Positions 23,350 to 33,885 of a stretch of 64,000 nucleotides of DNA are shown piece by piece; position 1 is the first letter of the stretch, and each line of letters starts with the position of its first letter. Origin of the DNA: Ochotona curzoniae. Its lineage: Eukaryota > Chordata > Mammalia > Lagomorpha > Ochotonidae. The notes beneath the pieces were generated by a model that saw only the letters and a list, made by a program, of their open reading frames with translations, made no database searches and was not told where the DNA came from. A program made the translations under genes and the position numbers. Location of the stretch: the NCBI RefSeq assembly GCF_017591425.1, contig NW_024465751.1, positions 9,920,001-9,984,000 on the forward strand, read 5' to 3'.

Positions 23350-23584
23350 GTCATTGACTTCTTCCCCACTTGCCTGCACTGGCCAGGACTGGACTGGAGG
23401 TTGAGACTGCACCTGGGGCGTGAAACTTGATTGGAGTCTCAGGAACTGAAGTTCTGGAGTTGTCACCCGCTCCCTCGGCTGAGTCTGCATTAGCAGACAG
23501 CTGGACTCAGGAGGGGGTGGATATCAAGCCCGGGCACTCCAACATGGGACTTGGGCATATTAACTATTAGGCCAAGTGCCTGCT
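23345..23584 (-). repeat. CSINE-related SINE, antisense
   Basis: Ends with 'gcactccaacatgggacttg' and 'ttaactattaggccaagtgc', the antisense 5' part typical of lagomorph SINEs. The tail is replaced by the TG microsatellite. Confidence 0.65.
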
Positions 23585-23654
23585 CCTCTCTCTCCAGTCT
23601 TTTAATGATCTCGTGTGTTTCTCAACGTCTGTGTTGATCTAGTTAGTATTTGGT

Positions 23655-23865
23655 AGCTACAGCATAGAGGTGCTGGGGCTTCAATTCCAGCTCAAGTGCT
23701 GACTTAACCATCTCTGAACTTCAGGGTCCTTAGCTATGAATACTAAATGGGGATAATGATAATCCCCAACTCCCAGGGACACTGAGTAATTCATGTAAAG
23801 TATTGAGCTTTCCTGCTTGACCCACTGTGAGGGCTCAGTAAATGTTACCTATTATTATCACTTCT
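23655..23865 (+). repeat. MIR SINE
   Basis: 'aattccagctcaagtgctga', 'taaccatctctgaacttcag', 'aatggggataatgataatcc' and 'gggctcagtaaatgttacct' give nearly a full MIR in sense. Confidence 0.75.
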
Positions 23866-24048
23866 CATGGAAAAAATACATATTCATTGTGGAAAATTTA
23901 GAAAGTGCATGCAGATAAAACATTGGTTGAAGGAATAAATACATAATTTGTAATCCATACATGAGAAAAATATATAAACTAAGTAAATACACAAAATATG
24001 AGGGGTTTCACAAAATTCATGATCTAGCAATTAAGATGCCCACATCCA

Positions 24049-24370
24049 GGGCCAGGTACATAGTATAGCATAGTAAGCTTCTTTGCAGTTCCAGCATCCC
24101 CTTTGGGTGCTAGTTCAGGTCCTGGCTATTCTGCTTGTGATCCAGTACCCTGCTAATGGACTGCAAAGGCAGCAGAGGATGGTTCAAGTTCTTGGGTCCC
24201 CACACCCATGTATGAGCGAGATCTGGAAGAAACTTCTGGGTCCTGGTTTTGGACCAGCCCATCTTCAGCCATTGTGGCCATTTACAGAGTGAGCTTGTGG
24301 GTGAAAGAGCTGTCTGTCTTTCTTTCACTGTGAGTCTGTAACTGCCTTTCAAAGCAAAGCAAATAAAATG
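24049..24370 (+). repeat. CSINE, old
   Basis: 'gggccaggtacatagtatag' head, 'ccagcatcccctttgggtgc', 'gggtccccacacccatgtat', 'gtctgtaactgcctttcaaa' and an A-rich tail. Confidence 0.8.
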
Positions 24371-24407
24371 TATATATTTTTTGCAAGATAAATCTGGGTT
24401 GAATTTC

Positions 24408-24600
24408 AGGCTCTGACTGCTGACTCTAATCCTGCCAGTGCACGACCTGGGTGATGGTAATCACGTCTGCCGTCCATCCAGGATTGCCGGGTTGCATGCC
24501 CAGGTCTTAGCTTCGAACTTATCCAGCACTGGATATTGTGGGCATTTGTGGAATGAACAAATCTATGAAATTCCCTCTGCTTCTGAAAAAAGAAAAAAGG
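24408..24600 (+). repeat. CSINE fragment, headless
   Basis: The 3' two-thirds of a C-repeat: 'gactctaatcctgccagtgc', 'ggatattgtgggcatttgtg' and 'gaatgaacaaatctatga'. It lies right after the previous copy. Confidence 0.55.
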
Positions 24601-24604
24601 CATT

Positions 24605-25178
24605 AAAAATTCTGTGAGCTTTTCATGCATTATACTACCTTGATTATTGATATTATTATGTCATATAAAATAGGTAAAGCAAAAATGATTACATTAAAGA
24701 TATCACTCAATTTTACTTCCACATAAAAGTACTGTGAACAATTTTTCTATAAATGCATGCCTACATTGAGTTTTGTTTCCAAGTGTCTATTTTGTTTTAC
24801 ATGCTGTTCTGGGGACAGCATCCAGAAACTGTTAGCAATAAATTTAGGCTGTTCAAGTCACCCAGTCCATGGTAATTTGTCCTAGCAGCCCGAACTGACT
24901 AAAACTGAGAAACATGAAATGCTATAAACACCGACTAACTCATTTCCCCGACACTGGATTCCACCTCCACTACCCCAGCTGTCATTGAAACAGATTTTGC
25001 TTGGTCACTTTCCTGACTGCCATCCTTTTTTACTCCCCATTTGTTTAGGATGGCATGTGTCATTCTATGTAAATTTTTCCAGGTAGCCTTTGCAGCTCAG
25101 GCTGTTTGTACTTCTGGCCTTGACCTGTAAGAGTTGCTGAGTTATGTGCCATTCCCGTAAGTGTCCAGGGTCTTTCTG
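24605..25178. other. Unassigned AT-rich sequence
   Basis: No gene or confident repeat recognised. Confidence 0.35.
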
Positions 25179-25179
25179 T

Positions 25180-25465
25180 CTTTGTGGGTGGTGTGCCCTC
25201 TACCTGAAGCCTTCCTTCCTCACCTGTCCTCCCACTCACCTGTCCTCCTTCCTCACCTGTCCTCGTCACTCTGGGCATCCTCTCTGCCTGCTTACCAGGA
25301 GCATTAATCTGACTTCCTCTGATGCCCTGCAGAATACAGCACTTTCCTTGAATCACTGGTTGTTGCCCCGTGTTCTAGACACTCTGTACTTGCCCTGTGC
25401 ACTTGGCTGTAGGTCTCTGGTAGATGAGTATTTCATTATGTTCCTCTCACCATCCCCATTCCTTG
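25180..25465 (+). repeat. L2-like fragment with a short local triplication
   Basis: L2-like sense order (cctgaagccttccttcctca ... gcacttggctgtaggtctct). A block around 'ctcacctgtcctc' occurs three times between 25,219 and 25,265, so part of it is a small tandem repeat. Confidence 0.35.
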
Positions 25466-25474
25466 GTTTCCAGG

Positions 25475-26045
25475 AAGAATGTGGTGGGCAAAATCCTAAG
25501 CACTCCCAGCCCCTGCTTAGTCAATCAGCCACAAATCTAGATAACTGCAGTCAAAGGATTTGGCAGATGTTTTTAAAGTCCCAAGTCAGTTGCCCTTAAA
25601 ATACGGAGATTATGAAGATTATGTGGATGGGCCTGATTTACTCACATGAGTCCTTGAAGAGCATTGGGTTTTCTCTGGCAGAAGGGAAAGGCAGAAGCAT
25701 TCAGACCACGAAATGGAGGTTTTCTGTTGCCAAGAGGGAGGGTCCTAGTGGCAAGAACAGGAAACAGGCCAACACTGAACAGGAATACAGATATCTCAGT
25801 CTCACAGCCACATGAGCATGGATTCTGCCACTAACCACAGAGCTTGGAGGAAAACCTGTAGATCAGGAGGAGTGTCACAGCTCTAGAACACACTTAGATT
25901 CCAGCCCAGAGCCTTGGGCAGAGGGCCTGGTTGTGCCATGAACAGATTTATGACCTGCAGAAGTTGTGAGAAAAGAGATTTGTGTTAATTTACGCTGTTA
26001 GAGTTTTGCTCTTTTCTTTCCCCATGCCAATAGAATACTGATAAA
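25475..26045 (+). mobile_element. MLT1-type solo LTR (ERVL-MaLR)
   Basis: Starts 'aatgtggtgggcaaaatcct'. It has 'gatttggcagatgtttttaa' and 'gcagaagttgtgagaaaaga' in MLT1 order. No internal retroviral genes lie next to it, so it reads as a solo LTR or fragment. Confidence 0.6.
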
Positions 26046-26429
26046 AGCTAGATGCTGAATGTGCAAATAAGAGAATGGAATAAGGGCACTCTGGTGTCCC
26101 TTTTTCAAAGGGCATTCATCCTACCATGAAAGATACAACCTTAAGACTTTATGTCAAGTACTGGCACACTGTGGGTGCAAGGCTGGGCAGGACCCCAACA
26201 GATGGCACAGCTTTTGTGATACTAGCACCTGCAGTAAGATCACCTTTGTGAAAGAGCTTGTTGATAGTGTCGTCTCTATCCACTTCCTTATACCCCTTGA
26301 CCTTCTGTTCTTTCCATCCAAGGAAAGATGAGAACTTCCAGTATTTTTGCCTCAGGGAAGGAGCAAGGCAAACATCACATTCTTGAGAAAATGCCTGACC
26401 TTAAGGCTGCAACATTCACCAGCTTATAC

Positions 26430-28940
26430 AATGCCGAAATGGAAGGGCAGGCTATGCCAGGCACTGGCCTAACACCCACTGGCATGTATGAGATCTGGGT
26501 CTGGGAGAGGGTCAAATAGGGGAACTTGGGGAACTCTACTAGTGGGTCACAACTCTCACTGATGATCACACGGTCCAGGCCTGGGGGTTCGGCAAGTTGG
26601 GCAAAGTAGTTCCAATGGCTGGCTAATGTGTGGGTTGGTTATGGAAGGTGGTGTACCAGACAGGGTCAAGCAAACCTTAGCTTACACACAAGAACAGAAA
26701 TCAGGCTGGAGCACAGGTCATGCCAAGCTAAGCTCTTATACTGACTGGTTTGCATGAGCCAGGGATGCCAGGCCATAGCACTGAAGGCAAAGACCAAGAC
26801 AGGTGAGGGGCTATGCCAAGCTGGGTCAGAGCAACCATTGGCATGCATGCAATCTGTGCCTGGAAACAAGCCTGGTTGGGGAGCTAAGAGGACACCCTGG
26901 CTGTGTTGGGGTTCCCCCTGGTGAATGTGAGGGCCAGAGTGGGGGCTGCGTTTTGGTCTAGATATGGCTGCATGTCCCTTGGCACAAGTGTGGACTGGGG
27001 CTGGACGCACTGAACTGGGCTAGACTCCAGTATCATCTGGTGCTCTGGAGGACCAGGGTAGATGTAGAATGGACTATGCTAGGTCTCTGCCCCTACTGAG
27101 CCATGTGTGAGCTGCGTCTGGGTATGGATGAGCTGTGGCTGGGCTGAAACATCCAACAGTAAGAACGGGAATGGGTTGAAGGCCAGTCAGGAAAGGCCAC
27201 TGTTACTGTCAGGACAGGAGGTGGACTAAGTAGGTCTGGCCCATGGACCCTCTGGTATACACAAGATCTGGCATTGGAAGAGGTTTTGATGGAGGAGCTT
27301 GGAAAACTCGTTTGGCAAGACACAGCCCCTGCAGGTGAGCAGAAGAACCACAATAGGGAGCAGCCCAGGCAAGGCCAGGGAAAGATACCCACTGGCATAC
27401 ATTTGACATAGGTCCAGGGCAGACCAGGCTGAACCAGTTCACATCACCTGTTGGTGAATCTGAGCACCAGAACTGAATGTGGGTCAGGCCAGGTTCAGTT
27501 GCAGCACATACCAGTACACATTATGGCTGGGATGGGGTGGGGGGCGGCTGGGCTAGGCTAAGCTGTTACCCCTACCAGTGGTAGCTGGAATTGGGGTTGG
27601 GCCAGGCCAAGCTACAGTATCCACTGGCAAATGCTGAGACAAGGTGGGCCATGTCAGACTGGGCTGCATCACCCAACTGCACTCTTGAGAACCAGTGAGG
27701 GAGGGGGCAAAGCTGGTAGGAGGAATGTGAAGGGCTCCGCTGCCTGACTGGAAAGTGAGTTGGGATGTGGCAGACCAGACCAGGCAGGGCTACAACACCC
27801 GTGGGTCTCATGTGAGCTAGATCAGTGAAAAGCCAGGCTGGGCTGACTGTTCCTACCAGTACAAGCATAAATCAGGGTGGGTGAAGGTTGGTTGGGCTTT
27901 GCTGCAGTATCAGCTGGCAGATGCTGGCACTGGGGACTAATTCTGTCATGTTAAACTGCTGAACCACCTGGAGAGTGCATGATCCAGGAGTGGGAGTGGC
28001 CCAGTGGGGAAATAGTGGGTATCTCTCTCTTGGATTACCACTCCCACTGGAGAGCATGAAAACCAGGACTGGGGCAGGCATGGCTAGACAGAATGACAAC
28101 TGCCAGCATGTGTGTGGGCTGGAAAGTAGGGCTGATTGGGTTGAACTAGGCTTCAATTCCCAGTGTCATATATAAGTGCCGAATGGGTTGTGGGACAGAC
28201 TGGACAAGTCTGCTGTACATACAGGCAAGCACAAGAACCAGGGTAGGGGGCAGGCCTGGTGAAGGTTATTGGGAGTCACCCTGATTAGGCTGCAGCTCCC
28301 ACTGGCTTGCGTGAGGGCTGAGTGTGTGCTGGGCAGAATCAGGCTTGACTGCAACACCCATTGGTTTGTGTGGAAACCAGTTCTGTAGACAGAACTGACC
28401 CAGCAATTGTAACCACCAGCATATGCATAAGCCGACTGGGGCAACAGACTGTGCCAGATCCTGTACTGGCATTCATGCACAAGAATCAGGTCAAACGAAG
28501 TTTATTTGGGGTTCCCTCCAACTGAATTGCTGATCCCTGAAGTCCAACCATGAAGGAAAATTGCAGGTTCCATGGTCTGACCATGGAATGCATGTGTCAA
28601 AGCTGAGCCTCCTCAGGGGCTTAGATGGAACAGTAGACAGTATATCCAGAACTGTTGAACTATTGAAACCACGTGAGCAGTGCCCTTGGAGCATGCCCCA
28701 TGTCAGGGATCCTGGGATGGGATGGAAGGGTGGGTGAGGTTTCTCCTTCTATCTCCCTTCTTACCCCAGATACATAGACACACACAGACACACACAGACA
28801 CACACAGACACAGATACAGACACACACACACACACACACACACACACTATGGAAGCAATGGTCTTATCCACTTTCCTGTAACCCTTGACTCTTTGTGCCT
28901 TAATCAACTATGTAAAGATTATAAAAATAAAATTAAAAAG
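26430..28940 (+). mobile_element. Unclassified composite element with degenerate 50-65 bp tandem units
   Basis: From about 26,430 to 28,480 the DNA is made of degenerate units carrying 'ggctgggctgcaacacccactggc'-like cores; consecutive cores near 27,500-27,900 are spaced roughly 50-63 bp (or twice that). A unique 3' part follows (28,490-28,770), then a CA microsatellite, then 'atcaactatgtaaagatta' and an AATAAA-bearing A-rich end. The last ~750 bp matches 56,283-57,165 in order. No reading frame of interest. The layout (VNTR-like body, unique 3' end, A-rich tail) resembles composite non-autonomous retrotransposons such as SVA in plan, not in sequence. The 5' edge is uncertain and may reach 26,165. 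Confidence 0.5.
28777..28848. repeat. (CACACAGA)n(CA)n microsatellite
   Basis: Inside the composite element, at the position where the second copy reads only 'ccccagacacaggagaaag'. The tract therefore expanded from a short seed within the element. Confidence 0.9.
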
Positions 28941-29249
28941 TGCCTGGTTTTTAGCTTTTAAAACTTGGATCATTATGGGAAATGTAAGACCTCAGGACAT
29001 AGACCGTAAGTTTTGGGCAGAGCATGGTAAACCAGAGATACCTCTCCCAATTCCTTTCCTTAGCAACTGACACCTATGGCTGTACGTGTTAGACGGGAGA
29101 GCAATGCGAGCTTCTCAGATTTCTGCTCTCTGGATGAGCTCGGAGAGTGGCCAAATCCATCCTCAGTGGAATCTGGACCAGAAGGCCTGGGCCATGTCGG
29201 TGGAGAGTCATGGGGATAAGTAAGGAGACCATAGGGAAGCAGTCTTCCA
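28941..29249. other. Unassigned sequence
   Basis: No gene or confident repeat. Confidence 0.3.
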
Positions 29250-29400
29250 GGAGTTTCTGAGTTTTCTGCGTAGGTTCAGAGGTCCAAGCACTTGGGCTAC
29301 CTATGTCTGCTCTTCCCAGACCGTTATCAGGGAGCTGGATTGGAAGTGAAACATTTGGACCTCAAACCATTGCCCACCTGTCATTTTATGACCTGTGTAA
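29250..29400 (-). repeat. CSINE fragment, antisense
   Basis: 'cgtaggttcagaggtccaag', 'cttgggctacctatgtctgc' and 'agggagctggattggaagtg' are shared, in the same order, with the SINE at 30,906-31,247. Confidence 0.6.
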
Positions 29401-29984
29401 TACAGCATTCTCAGCCCCCTCCACCAAGACATAGGGTCTACTGCTCTCTCCTTGCAGTTGGACGAGTCTGTGGTTGGTCTGATGTCTACTTGAGGCAGAC
29501 ATGCTTCTGTGTGATTTCAGAAGCTCAGTTATAAAAGCCAAATGAGGCTTCTAATCTGTTTTCTGGGAAACTCATGTTTCAGGGATTTGAGTGTGAGATG
29601 TTTGATTTCCTGGAGCTGTAGTGCACTGTGCACATAAGGAGAAGCCATGAGGGACTGGTCCCTGTTAGCACCCCAGCTGAGGTCTTAACTGACAGTTGGC
29701 ATGACCTCCAAGTCTGTAGGTCACAAGACTTCCAGAGGACTCCAGTATCCAGCTGTGAAGTCACCCCAGGGCTTGGGTCTTTACAGATGAAGTCCCAGAC
29801 ATCATGGGGCAGAGATAAGCCCACCTCCCCAAAGGATCTGGTCTAATTCCTGAGCCACAGAAACAAGAGGTGTAAAATTAAAAAAACTGTAGCTTCATGA
29901 CCCTATGTTTGAGGTGGGGGCATGGTTTCTTACAAACCCACAGGGGAAGGTGAGAGTGGGATGATGCCAAGTGTCACAGGTGTT
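29401..29984. other. Unassigned sequence
   Basis: No gene or named repeat recognised. Confidence 0.3.
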
Positions 29985-30410
29985 GTAGGAGATCGAATGA
30001 TCTCTGTCCAGCCTTACACCACCTCCTGCCTCTAGTGTGTCCTTGTGCTGATCCTAGATCCTGTGCATGTGCTACCTTGCATGCAGAGGTCCTTTACTGA
30101 TGGGATTAAGTGAAGATCCTGAGGTGTAGGGATGGTCTTGGAGTATCAGAGTGAGCCAGAGGACAATGGGAGCCAGGGGTCACAGTGATGCAGCCTTCAC
30201 CAAGGAATGCAGGCAGTCCTCCCAGTGGGGCAAAGGAAAGAACACGAACTCGCCCTGGAGCTTCTGTGAAGTAAGCATCCCTTCTGACACCTGATTTTAG
30301 CCCAGTGGACCCACATCAGTCTTTCACTGTGAGATAAAGCATTTGCATTATTTTAAGACACATGCACTCGTGGGGATTTGTTATAGCAGGTGCAGGAAAC
30401 TAGCACAAGT
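29985..30410 (+). mobile_element. MLT1-type solo LTR (ERVL-MaLR)
   Basis: The 3' portion 'tctgacacctgattttagcc', 'gcattattttaagacacatg' and 'atagcaggtgcaggaaacta' is the classic MLT1 end in sense. Confidence 0.65.
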
Positions 30411-30905
30411 GGTGTGGATGGGGGTCCAGAGATGACTCAGCAGTGACCTGCATGGACCAGTGACTGAGAGACAATGAGGTGTTGGGTCTTCAAGCATAGT
30501 GCTGTGGGCAATGACACCAGGGATGAGGATTTGTTGGTACCTGCTCTCCACTACCCTCTCCAACTCTCTTTGGCATTATCACTATATATTAGCTTTCCAG
30601 AACTTGGATGATCTCCATAGAGAAAGGAATAAGTGGTGGGAGTTGGGCTGTCTGGGATGGTTTTTCCCACATTGACAGAACGGGAACTCAAAGTGCTGAG
30701 GGAGTTGCACTGCAGAAACTGAAGAAAGTTGTTCCTTAAAGACTGATTTGTAGCTGACATGCACTTGGCAGAGTGTGCTTTCCTGGGTGGTGGGTGTATC
30801 TGCACAGTGCTAACATGCAAACCCAGCAGCATGGGACCAGAATTTTTCTGTGGTCTTTTAAGAATTGACTGAAAGTAACAAGATAGTGTGTAATACGTTT
30901 TTTAA
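30411..30905. other. Unassigned sequence
   Basis: No gene or named repeat recognised. Confidence 0.3.
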
Positions 30906-30956
30906 GCTCTTTAAAATTTATTTAGTTGAAACTCAGACTTACTCTGTGTGTGTGTG

Positions 30957-31004
<48 letters not shown>

Positions 31005-31247
31005 TGATTTACTCCCCTAAGTACTGCAATGGTAAGAGCTAGACCAAGCTGAAGCCATGTCCCAGGAACGTCTGGGTCTCCTATGTAGGTTCAGAGATTT
31101 AGCCACTTGGACTATCTTCCTCGTTTTTCCAGATCTTCAGCAAGGAACTGGATTGGAAGTGAAGCATCTGGGCCTCAAATCATTGCCCATATGGGATGCC
31201 ATGTAGCAGTCAGTGGTTTTACTTGCTGTGCCACAACAGTGGCTCCA
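30906..31247 (-). repeat. CSINE, antisense, with GT/GA tail microsatellite
   Basis: Tail aatttatttagttgaaactc, (GT)n(GA)n at 30,945-31,001, then 'gtctcctatgtaggttcaga', 'ggaactggattggaagtgaa' and 'gcccatatgggatgccatgt'. Confidence 0.8.
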
Positions 31248-31254
31248 GAATATT

Positions 31255-32060
31255 GAATGATTTGAGACACATGGATCAAAGAGAGTGGAAGCCTCACAAA
31301 TAAATCTGCACATCTATATTCAAGGCTCCAAAAAGCCTTTTTAATTCAATAACTTGTGCTGGGAGAACTGGATTTTCAGTGGCAGAAGATGAAATTTCGA
31401 CCTTCCACATCACCTTTCCATTGAATATGGGTTAAATATGTAAATGTAAGACCTGAAACTATAAAATTGCTAGAAGAAAAGATAGGGGAAATACTTTAAG
31501 ACACTGATATAAGCAATGCTTTTTTTAAAATATAAGATTTCAAAAGAATAGGCAACAAAACTAAAAATAAATTAGATTATATCATACTGAGCAGCTTCTG
31601 TACTGCAAAAGAAACAACACAGTGAAGAAAAAATAAGTGTGAGAAAATCTTTGTAAACTATGTGTCTGGCGAAGTATTAACATAGAGAATATACCAGGAA
31701 GTCAGAAGATTCAACACCAAAGGAAAAAGCACTCACTATCCTTCGGGGAAATGAAAATCCAAACCACAAGGAGCTATCATCTCACTCCAGCTGGAATGGC
31801 TATTATAAAAAAGACATGAAATAATAACTGCTGGTGAGGATGTGAAGTGGGAATACTAACACACACTGTTGGTGGGAATGCAAATGAGTACAGCCATGAT
31901 GGAGCACAGTCTGGCAGGACATCTAAAGACTACAGATTCGTCATATGACCCAGCTCTCCACTGCTGGGTGGACGCCCAGAAGGAAATGAAATAGTATATA
32001 AAGGATATCCCTGCACTCCTAGATTCACTACAGTACTATTTACATTAGCTAAAATATAAA
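31255..32060 (+). mobile_element. LINE-1 fragment (ORF2 3' part)
   Basis: 'aagacctgaaactataaaat', 'gctagaagaaaagatagggg', 'caaaagaaacaacacagtga', 'ctatcatctcactccagctg' and 'tgttggtgggaatgcaaatg' are conserved L1 ORF2 end blocks in sense. It breaks off inside the 'ttagctaaaatataaa' block, before the normal 3' UTR end. Frame is lost. Confidence 0.85.
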
Positions 32061-33030
32061 TGCAGAATGACAACGTTATAGTTAGAAAATTCAGGCTAGG
32101 GCCCGGCGCGGTGGCGCAAGTGGTTAAGGTCCTCGCCTTGCATGCCCGGGATCCCATATGGGCGCCGGTTCTATCCCAGCAGCCCCGCTTCCCTTCCAGC
32201 TCCCTGCCTGTGGCCTGGGAAAGCAGTCAAGGACGGCCCAAAGCTTTGGGACCCTGCACCAACGTGGGCGACCCGGAAGAGGCTCCTGGCTTCGGATCGG
32301 CATAGTATCGGCCCGTTGCGCTCACTTGGGGAGTGAATCATCGGACGGAAGATCTTCCTCTCTGTCTCTCCTCTCTGTATATCCGCCTCCCCAATAAAAA
32401 AAATAATAAAAACAAATCTTTAAAAAAGAGAGAAAATTCAGGCTAATTACTAAGCACATTTGGGGCGAAGACTGCTTGACTAATCTCATGGCATGACTCC
32501 CAACATGTGACATGTGACAACATGTGTTCCATGGCCACAAAATGGCAGGTCTGGATTGATGCTCACTTTGATGTCAAGACTACTGGTGGCTATTTGTTTT
32601 ATCCATTCTGTGTTTGTTTTACTAAAAAGCACCACATCCAGATATGGAAGATTTCCTGTTCTCATCCTCTGGTCCTGCAAATCTAAAGGAAGATGATGGA
32701 AATCATAATGCAGGAAGTGTGTGCGGAAGACTTGAACCAAGTGGGCAATGAGTTTTCCAGTCTGCACTGGAAAAGCCATAGAAGAGGTTCGATGATCTAT
32801 GAACTCTCTCCATGATGTCATCAATAGAAAAGTAAAAATGCTGAAGAAGGCCAGGTTTGCTTTGGGAAAAGTCATGGAGCTTCCAAGGGATGGTGGTATT
32901 TCTGGAAAAGCCATGGAGAATGACCACGGGCTAAAGATGATTGAACGGGTGGACATGAACCACCAGTCCAGGAATCTGATTAAAATTCAAAATGTAATAA
33001 TGACACCCAAAAATTCCTATTTGTGGAAAA
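32061..33030 (+). pseudogene. RPS3A processed pseudogene, 5'-truncated, split by a SINE
   Basis: Ribosomal protein S3A (40S subunit) retrocopy. Before the SINE (32,061-32,098) it reads like codons for the 'NDEVAFRKFKL' part. After it (from about 32,446) it runs without introns through a 'KKW..DVKTT.GY' stretch and 'PLHDV..RKVKMLKK' to the C-terminal 'EPPVQES'-like end. A TAA remains at 32,981-32,983, followed by an A-rich 3' UTR to about 33,030. The first ~90 codons are absent. An in-frame TAA at 32,684-32,686, frameshifts and many replacements show it is dead. Antisense open frames here are shadows. Confidence 0.9.
32099..32430 (+). repeat. Young full-length CSINE with 15-bp target-site duplication
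   Basis: Head gggcccggcgcggtggcgc, then 'gggatcccatatgggcgccg', 'ggcctgggaaagcagtcaag', 'gaatcatcggacggaagatc' and an A-rich tail. The flanking copies of agaaaattcaggcta (32,084-32,098 and 32,431-32,445) are identical. CpGs are largely undecayed, so it is the youngest SINE seen here. It interrupts the RPS3A pseudogene. Confidence 0.97.
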
Positions 33031-33099
33031 ATATTGCACCATCAAAGTGTAAGTACTATGTATTAGTAAAATATCAAATACTTAAAATTATCTTTTTTT

Positions 33100-33880
33100 G
33101 AAATAGTTCGACTCACAAGAAAATATAAAAAAATAAATACATGGAGATCCTATGTAGGTTTCACTCAGTTTCTCAGTGCACTTTTCAAAATGAAGACATT
33201 GGTGTTGATTTCATATTACAACAGGCAAAACAGGTCTTATCTGAATTCACATGCACTTTTTGAAATTTCTATGAAACTTGAAGAATGTTTTGTGCTATTT
33301 TAATCAGATTTTAATTTTCATATAATTGTAGATACACAAGCAGAGAATCCCCCATTTTGATCTTTCATTGCCACACCCACTTCTCTTCCACCCGCTCCCC
33401 TTCACAACTCCTGACAACTATTTCTCTGTTTACCATTCTTAATATGTTGTCATTTCTGAAGTCTTACGTGAATTGAATTACTCAGCATGTGACCTCTTGG
33501 GACTTCTTGTTTTTAGAATTATTCTCTGATGTTCACTCAGGTTGTCACAGGCGAGTTTTAGCACCTTATGTATGACTGCTGTTTATGGTTTGTCTTGAAC
33601 ATACTGCATGTACACTCCAAAGTGTGTATTTTGCTGTTATTGGAAGGAGTGTTCTACAAGTGTCTGTCATTTCCTGTTGATTGATGCTGTTCCTGACAGC
33701 TCTGGGTGCTTTCTCTCTGGTTTTTAATTCATTGTTGAAAGAAAGTTGTTGAGCACTTCAACTCTATACAATAGGGGATTTGACTGATTCTCCTTCCCAG
33801 TCTCTGAATTTTTGCCATACAGATTTTATAATTCTGTTGTCTGGTATACAGGCAATTATCCTGTTTGGGATTCACTTAGC
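33100..33880 (-). mobile_element. Old LINE-1 (L1M-type) remnants, antisense
   Basis: 'ttaccattcttaatatgttg', 'gaattgaattactcagcatg' and 'gtgtattttgctgttattgg' then 'ggaaggagtgttctacaagt' resemble antisense L1M 3'-region and internal blocks. A MITE-like stretch (about 33,165-33,300) may be mixed in. Confidence 0.5.
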
Positions 33881-33885
33881 ATGTT

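Noticed and set aside
26430..28940. A CRISPR-like or satellite array
   Set aside because: Units are degenerate in length and sequence without spacer-repeat structure, and the block ends in a unique 3' part and A-rich tail shared with a dispersed copy, which fits a mobile element better.
32486..32956. A 156-codon minus-strand open frame
   Set aside because: It is the antisense of the RPS3A retropseudogene, whose sense strand has clear protein similarity.
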